From an uncultured Lachnospiraceae bacterium (lineage in GTDB: Bacteria; Bacillota; Clostridia; Lachnospirales; Lachnospiraceae), in NCBI GenBank assembly GCA_902767235.1, contig CACXGR010000063.1:1-8939 (forward strand): 8,939 nucleotides of DNA, given 5' to 3'. This document shows positions 6,845 through 8,939 of the stretch, one piece after another. Each line of letters begins with the position of its first letter. Position 1 is the first letter of the stretch. A program made the translations under genes and the position numbers. Under the pieces are notes generated by a model that saw only the letters and a list, made by a program, of their open reading frames with translations, was not told the origin of the DNA and searched no databases.

Positions 6845-8158
6845 ATGGGACTTATCACAGCGGCGGGTGCTTCAATCTCATCTGTGCTCGGAGATCAGTG
6901 GAAAGAATATTTTTACTGCTCAGAGATGGATACGAACGTCCTTGTCAGAAAAGGACAGAAGAACAACGGCAAATCCGGTCTCCTCAACAGAGGCGGCAGT
7001 GAAAATGTAATTACGAACGGCTCCACGATCGTTGTCAATGAGGGACAGTGCATGATCATCGTGGATCAGGGAGCGATCGTCGATGTCTGCGCGGAGCCCG
7101 GCGCTTATACATACGACACCTCCACAGAGCCCAGTGTCTTCACCGGCGGACTGGGAGCCGGCCTCGCAGCCAGCTTCGAGCAGTTCAAGGCCCGCTTTAC
7201 TTACGGCGGCGTGACGGCGCATGACCAGAGGATCTACTATTTTAATACAAAGGATATCATCGGCAACAAATACGGAACGGCCAATCCGGTTCCTTTCCGC
7301 GTTGTGGACAAGAATATCGGCCTGGATGTCGACATCGCGATCCGCTGCTTCGGCGAGTATGCCTACAGGCTCAGCGATCCGATCCTCTTCTATAAGAACA
7401 TCTGCGGCAACGTGAACACCGATTACACAAAGGACCGCATTGAGAATCAGCTGCGCACAGAGCTCCTGACAGCTCTGCAGCCTGCATTCGGCAAGATCTC
7501 CGAGATGGGCATCCGCTACAGCTCCGTGGTCAATCATACCACCGATATGGCCAACGCTCTCAATGAAGTGCTCTCCGACAGCTGGGGCGCCAAGTACGGC
7601 ATCGTCATCACAGCTTTCGGTATCAGCAGCCTCAAGGCTTCTGAGGAAGACGAGAAGATGATCAAGGAACTGCAGAAGACAGCAGTATTCCAGAATGCCA
7701 ACATGGCAGGCGCGATGAAGGTCAATGCGGAGTCCCAGGCTATGATGGATGCGGCCAAGAACCCCAACGGAGCGGCAATGGGCTTCTTTGGTATGGGTAT
7801 GGCTCAGCAGGCAGCAGGCGGCGGCACAGACGCAGCTTCCCTGTTCGCCATGGGACAGCAGCAGGCGGCAGCCAAAGCCCAGGCAGAAGCGGCCAAGATG
7901 CAGCCCGCGGCCGGCTGGAAGTGCCCCAAGTGCGGCACGGAAGGCAACACCGGCAAGTTCTGCGGCAACTGCGGAACGCCCAAGCCGGCAGAGGGCTGGA
8001 AATGCCCTAAGTGCGGCACGGAAGGCAACAAGGGCAAGTTCTGCTTCGAGTGCGGGGCGCCCAAGCCGGAAGACGACGGCACATGGACCTGCCCTTCCTG
8101 CGGACACAAGGGCAATACGGGCAAATTCTGCGGCGAGTGCGGAAAGCCGAAGGCCTGA
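6845..8158 (+). CDS. SPFH/Band-7-like (YdjI-type) protein with three C-terminal zinc ribbons
   Basis: A 437-residue protein. Residues ~15-275 match the SPFH/'virion core protein' group that includes Bacillus subtilis YdjI: WKEYFYCSEMDTNVLVRKG, then EGQCMIIVDQGAIVDVCAEPGAYTYD in two parts, FKARFTYGG and RVVDKNIGLDVDIAIRCFGEYAYRL. The region ~280-357 is an Ala/Gln/Met-rich low-complexity helix and linker. Three zinc ribbons follow: C360, C363, C373, C376; C387, C390, C400, C403; and C416, C419, C429, C432. YdjI is recruited to the membrane with PspA and other Ydj proteins in B. subtilis envelope stress; pspA and ydjG/H are not in this window. There is no signal peptide. AAGGAGG at 6832-6838 sets the start. 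A terminator follows at 8195. Confidence 0.92.
   Translation: MGLITAAGASISSVLGDQWKEYFYCSEMDTNVLVRKGQKNNGKSGLLNRGGSENVITNGSTIVVNEGQCMIIVDQGAIVDVCAEPGAYTYDTSTEPSVFTGGLGAGLAASFEQFKARFTYGGVTAHDQRIYYFNTKDIIGNKYGTANPVPFRVVDKNIGLDVDIAIRCFGEYAYRLSDPILFYKNICGNVNTDYTKDRIENQLRTELLTALQPAFGKISEMGIRYSSVVNHTTDMANALNEVLSDSWGAKYGIVITAFGISSLKASEEDEKMIKELQKTAVFQNANMAGAMKVNAESQAMMDAAKNPNGAAMGFFGMGMAQQAAGGGTDAASLFAMGQQQAAAKAQAEAAKMQPAAGWKCPKCGTEGNTGKFCGNCGTPKPAEGWKCPKCGTEGNKGKFCFECGAPKPEDDGTWTCPSCGHKGNTGKFCGECGKPKA
7916..8155 (+). repeat. Three tandem zinc-ribbon repeats
   Basis: The 3' end of the SPFH gene encodes three copies of W-x-CPxCG-x(8)-FCxxCG. Copies one (7916-7996) and two (7997-8077) are 81 bases each and differ at only about a dozen positions by eye, even keeping long identical stretches, so they look like a recent in-frame duplication. 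The third copy is more diverged and is preceded by a two-residue longer linker. Confidence 0.85.
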
Positions 8159-8194
8159 TCGGACAGAGAATAAATCGGATCGTTTAGTATCCAT

Positions 8195-8228
8195 AGCGGG
8201 TGTACAAGGGGTTGTGCGCCCGCTTTTT
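8195..8228 (+). terminator. Intrinsic terminator after the SPFH gene
   Basis: A 13-base-pair stem (8195-8207 with 8212-8224, two G-U wobbles) has a GGGG loop and runs straight into TTTTT at 8224-8228. It lies 36 bases past the SPFH stop and only 34 bases before the next start codon, so almost no room is left for a separate promoter downstream of it. Confidence 0.93.
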
Positions 8229-8262
8229 AGTAACAACACAAAAATACAGGGGGGTAAACAAT

Positions 8263-8910
8263 ATGGAAAGGAAAGCAGCACAGCTGTGGAGAAGCGTTCT
8301 TTCGTTCATGCTCATTGCGGCAGTCGTCCTTACGCTGGCGGAGATCCCGGCGCAGGCAGGCAGTGTAGTAGAGGAGATCGAGTACAACGGGAATGGAAGA
8401 GTAGGGGTTGAGTTCAACACGGATATCGTATATCCGTCTCTGAAGATCGTCGTAAAAACTGCGGCAGGAAAGAGCCTTCCCATAAGGATCACCAGAAAGA
8501 GTTCCAGAGTTCTCAGGATCATCGTGTCCGGATTCAAACAGGGTCAGGCCTATACGGTCACAGTGAGCGGGATCCGCAGGAAATGCGGAAGAAGAAATCT
8601 CAAGGTCTCGGGAAAGATCTATACCCCTACATACAAGGGATGCGTTCCGCTCAAGAATGCCGAGTATGATATCAAAGACAGGGAAGTAGAATTCATCTTT
8701 TCAGCTGATGTGGAGTACAGGAATCCCAGGATCACGATCAAAAGAGGGTCGACCAGCTACTTCCGCAAGATCAACAAAAAGGAGAGAAGGGAGATAGAAG
8801 TTTCTGTAAAAGCTCTTAAGAAGGGTCGCATCTATACTTTCACGATCACCGGGATCAGAAAGAAAGGCGCGAAGAAATTCGGATCGATTTCGGGAACATT
8901 CAGGTATTGA
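8263..8910 (+). CDS. Secreted basic protein with two related beta-rich domains, family not recognised
   Basis: A 215-residue protein with a clear signal peptide: charged start MERKAAQLWR, hydrophobic core 11-25, and likely cleavage after AQA (30-32). I do not recognise the family. The mature part is two copies of a ~90-residue unit, seen by lining up VEFNTDIVYPSLKI (49-62) with FIFSADVEYRNPRI (144-157) and YTVTVSGIRRK (97-107) with YTFTITGIRKK (191-201), an offset of 94-95. The strand-rich pattern resembles Ig-like or SbsA-type surface domains. It is very rich in Lys and Arg and has cysteines at 108 and 127 that could form a disulfide. No LPxTG or membrane anchor is seen, so it is released or held by charge. 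The start at 8263 follows AGGGGGG (8248-8254). An in-frame GTG at 8200 would start inside the terminator and is unlikely. Confidence 0.8.
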   Translation: MERKAAQLWRSVLSFMLIAAVVLTLAEIPAQAGSVVEEIEYNGNGRVGVEFNTDIVYPSLKIVVKTAAGKSLPIRITRKSSRVLRIIVSGFKQGQAYTVTVSGIRRKCGRRNLKVSGKIYTPTYKGCVPLKNAEYDIKDREVEFIFSADVEYRNPRITIKRGSTSYFRKINKKERREIEVSVKALKKGRIYTFTITGIRKKGAKKFGSISGTFRY

Positions 8911-8939
8911 CGGCGCGGCGGTCTTATATTGCAACGGGA
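8911..8939. other. Short non-coding end of the window
   Basis: Only 29 bases remain after the last stop codon. I see no terminator hairpin within them, so the end of the last transcript lies beyond the window. Confidence 0.5.

Noticed and set aside
8200..8262. GTG-initiated N-terminal extension of the last gene
   Set aside because: It would begin inside the terminator stem, lacks a ribosome binding site and would put 21 residues ahead of an otherwise perfect signal peptide.
6920..8281. 453-residue minus-strand open frame opposite the SPFH gene
   Set aside because: It is antisense to a clear SPFH/zinc-ribbon gene with a strong ribosome binding site. Its sequence is Leu/Ala/Arg-rich with repeats that simply mirror the zinc ribbons.

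Overview
The window reads as a piece of a low-to-mid GC Firmicutes chromosome, most likely a gut-type Clostridia of the Lachnospiraceae. The reasons are the strong AGGAGG-like ribosome binding sites, a CvfB/YitL-type S1 protein, a PucR/CdaR-type regulator, an Amidase_6 protein with cell-wall-binding repeats, and a very small CxxC protein resembling DUF6472. This assignment is inference from protein families, not from a database search. Every gene I can support lies on the + strand. I see no phage, transposon or CRISPR signature.

Layout. Bases 1-73 are a complete tRNA-Gln(CUG), followed by a strong intrinsic terminator. About 310 bases of AT-rich non-coding DNA then lead to a three-gene run: a secreted Amidase_6 protein with C-terminal cell-wall-binding repeats (434-2260), an acyl-ACP thioesterase starting 7 bases after it (2268-2990), and a CvfB-family S1/winged-helix RNA-binding protein (3072-3911). 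An intrinsic terminator at 3918-3952 closes this unit. A second unit starts after another AT-rich gap: a CdaR/PucR-type regulator (4115-5203), a short spacer holding a very stable GC hairpin and a possible 10-codon leader ORF, and a membrane-anchored S41 (CtpA-type) processing protease (5266-6540). A third unit has its own candidate promoter: a 58-residue four-cysteine protein (6646-6822) and an SPFH/YdjI-like protein with three C-terminal zinc ribbons (6845-8158), closed by a strong terminator at 8195-8228. The last gene (8263-8910) encodes a small, very basic secreted protein made of two related beta-rich domains. I do not recognise its family.

How the genes work together. The common theme is the cell envelope: a wall-bound cysteine amidase/peptidase, a lipid-metabolism thioesterase, a membrane-tethered periplasmic-side protease, an SPFH membrane-associated scaffold and a secreted basic protein. 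There are also two regulators, one transcriptional and one probably post-transcriptional. The units are separated by terminators, so this looks like ordinary neighbouring core and accessory genes, not a single dedicated system. The most interesting items are the unrecognised duplicated secreted protein, the leader ORF/hairpin ahead of the protease, the pairing of the tiny Cys protein with the SPFH/zinc-ribbon protein, and a perfect dyad in front of the amidase gene.
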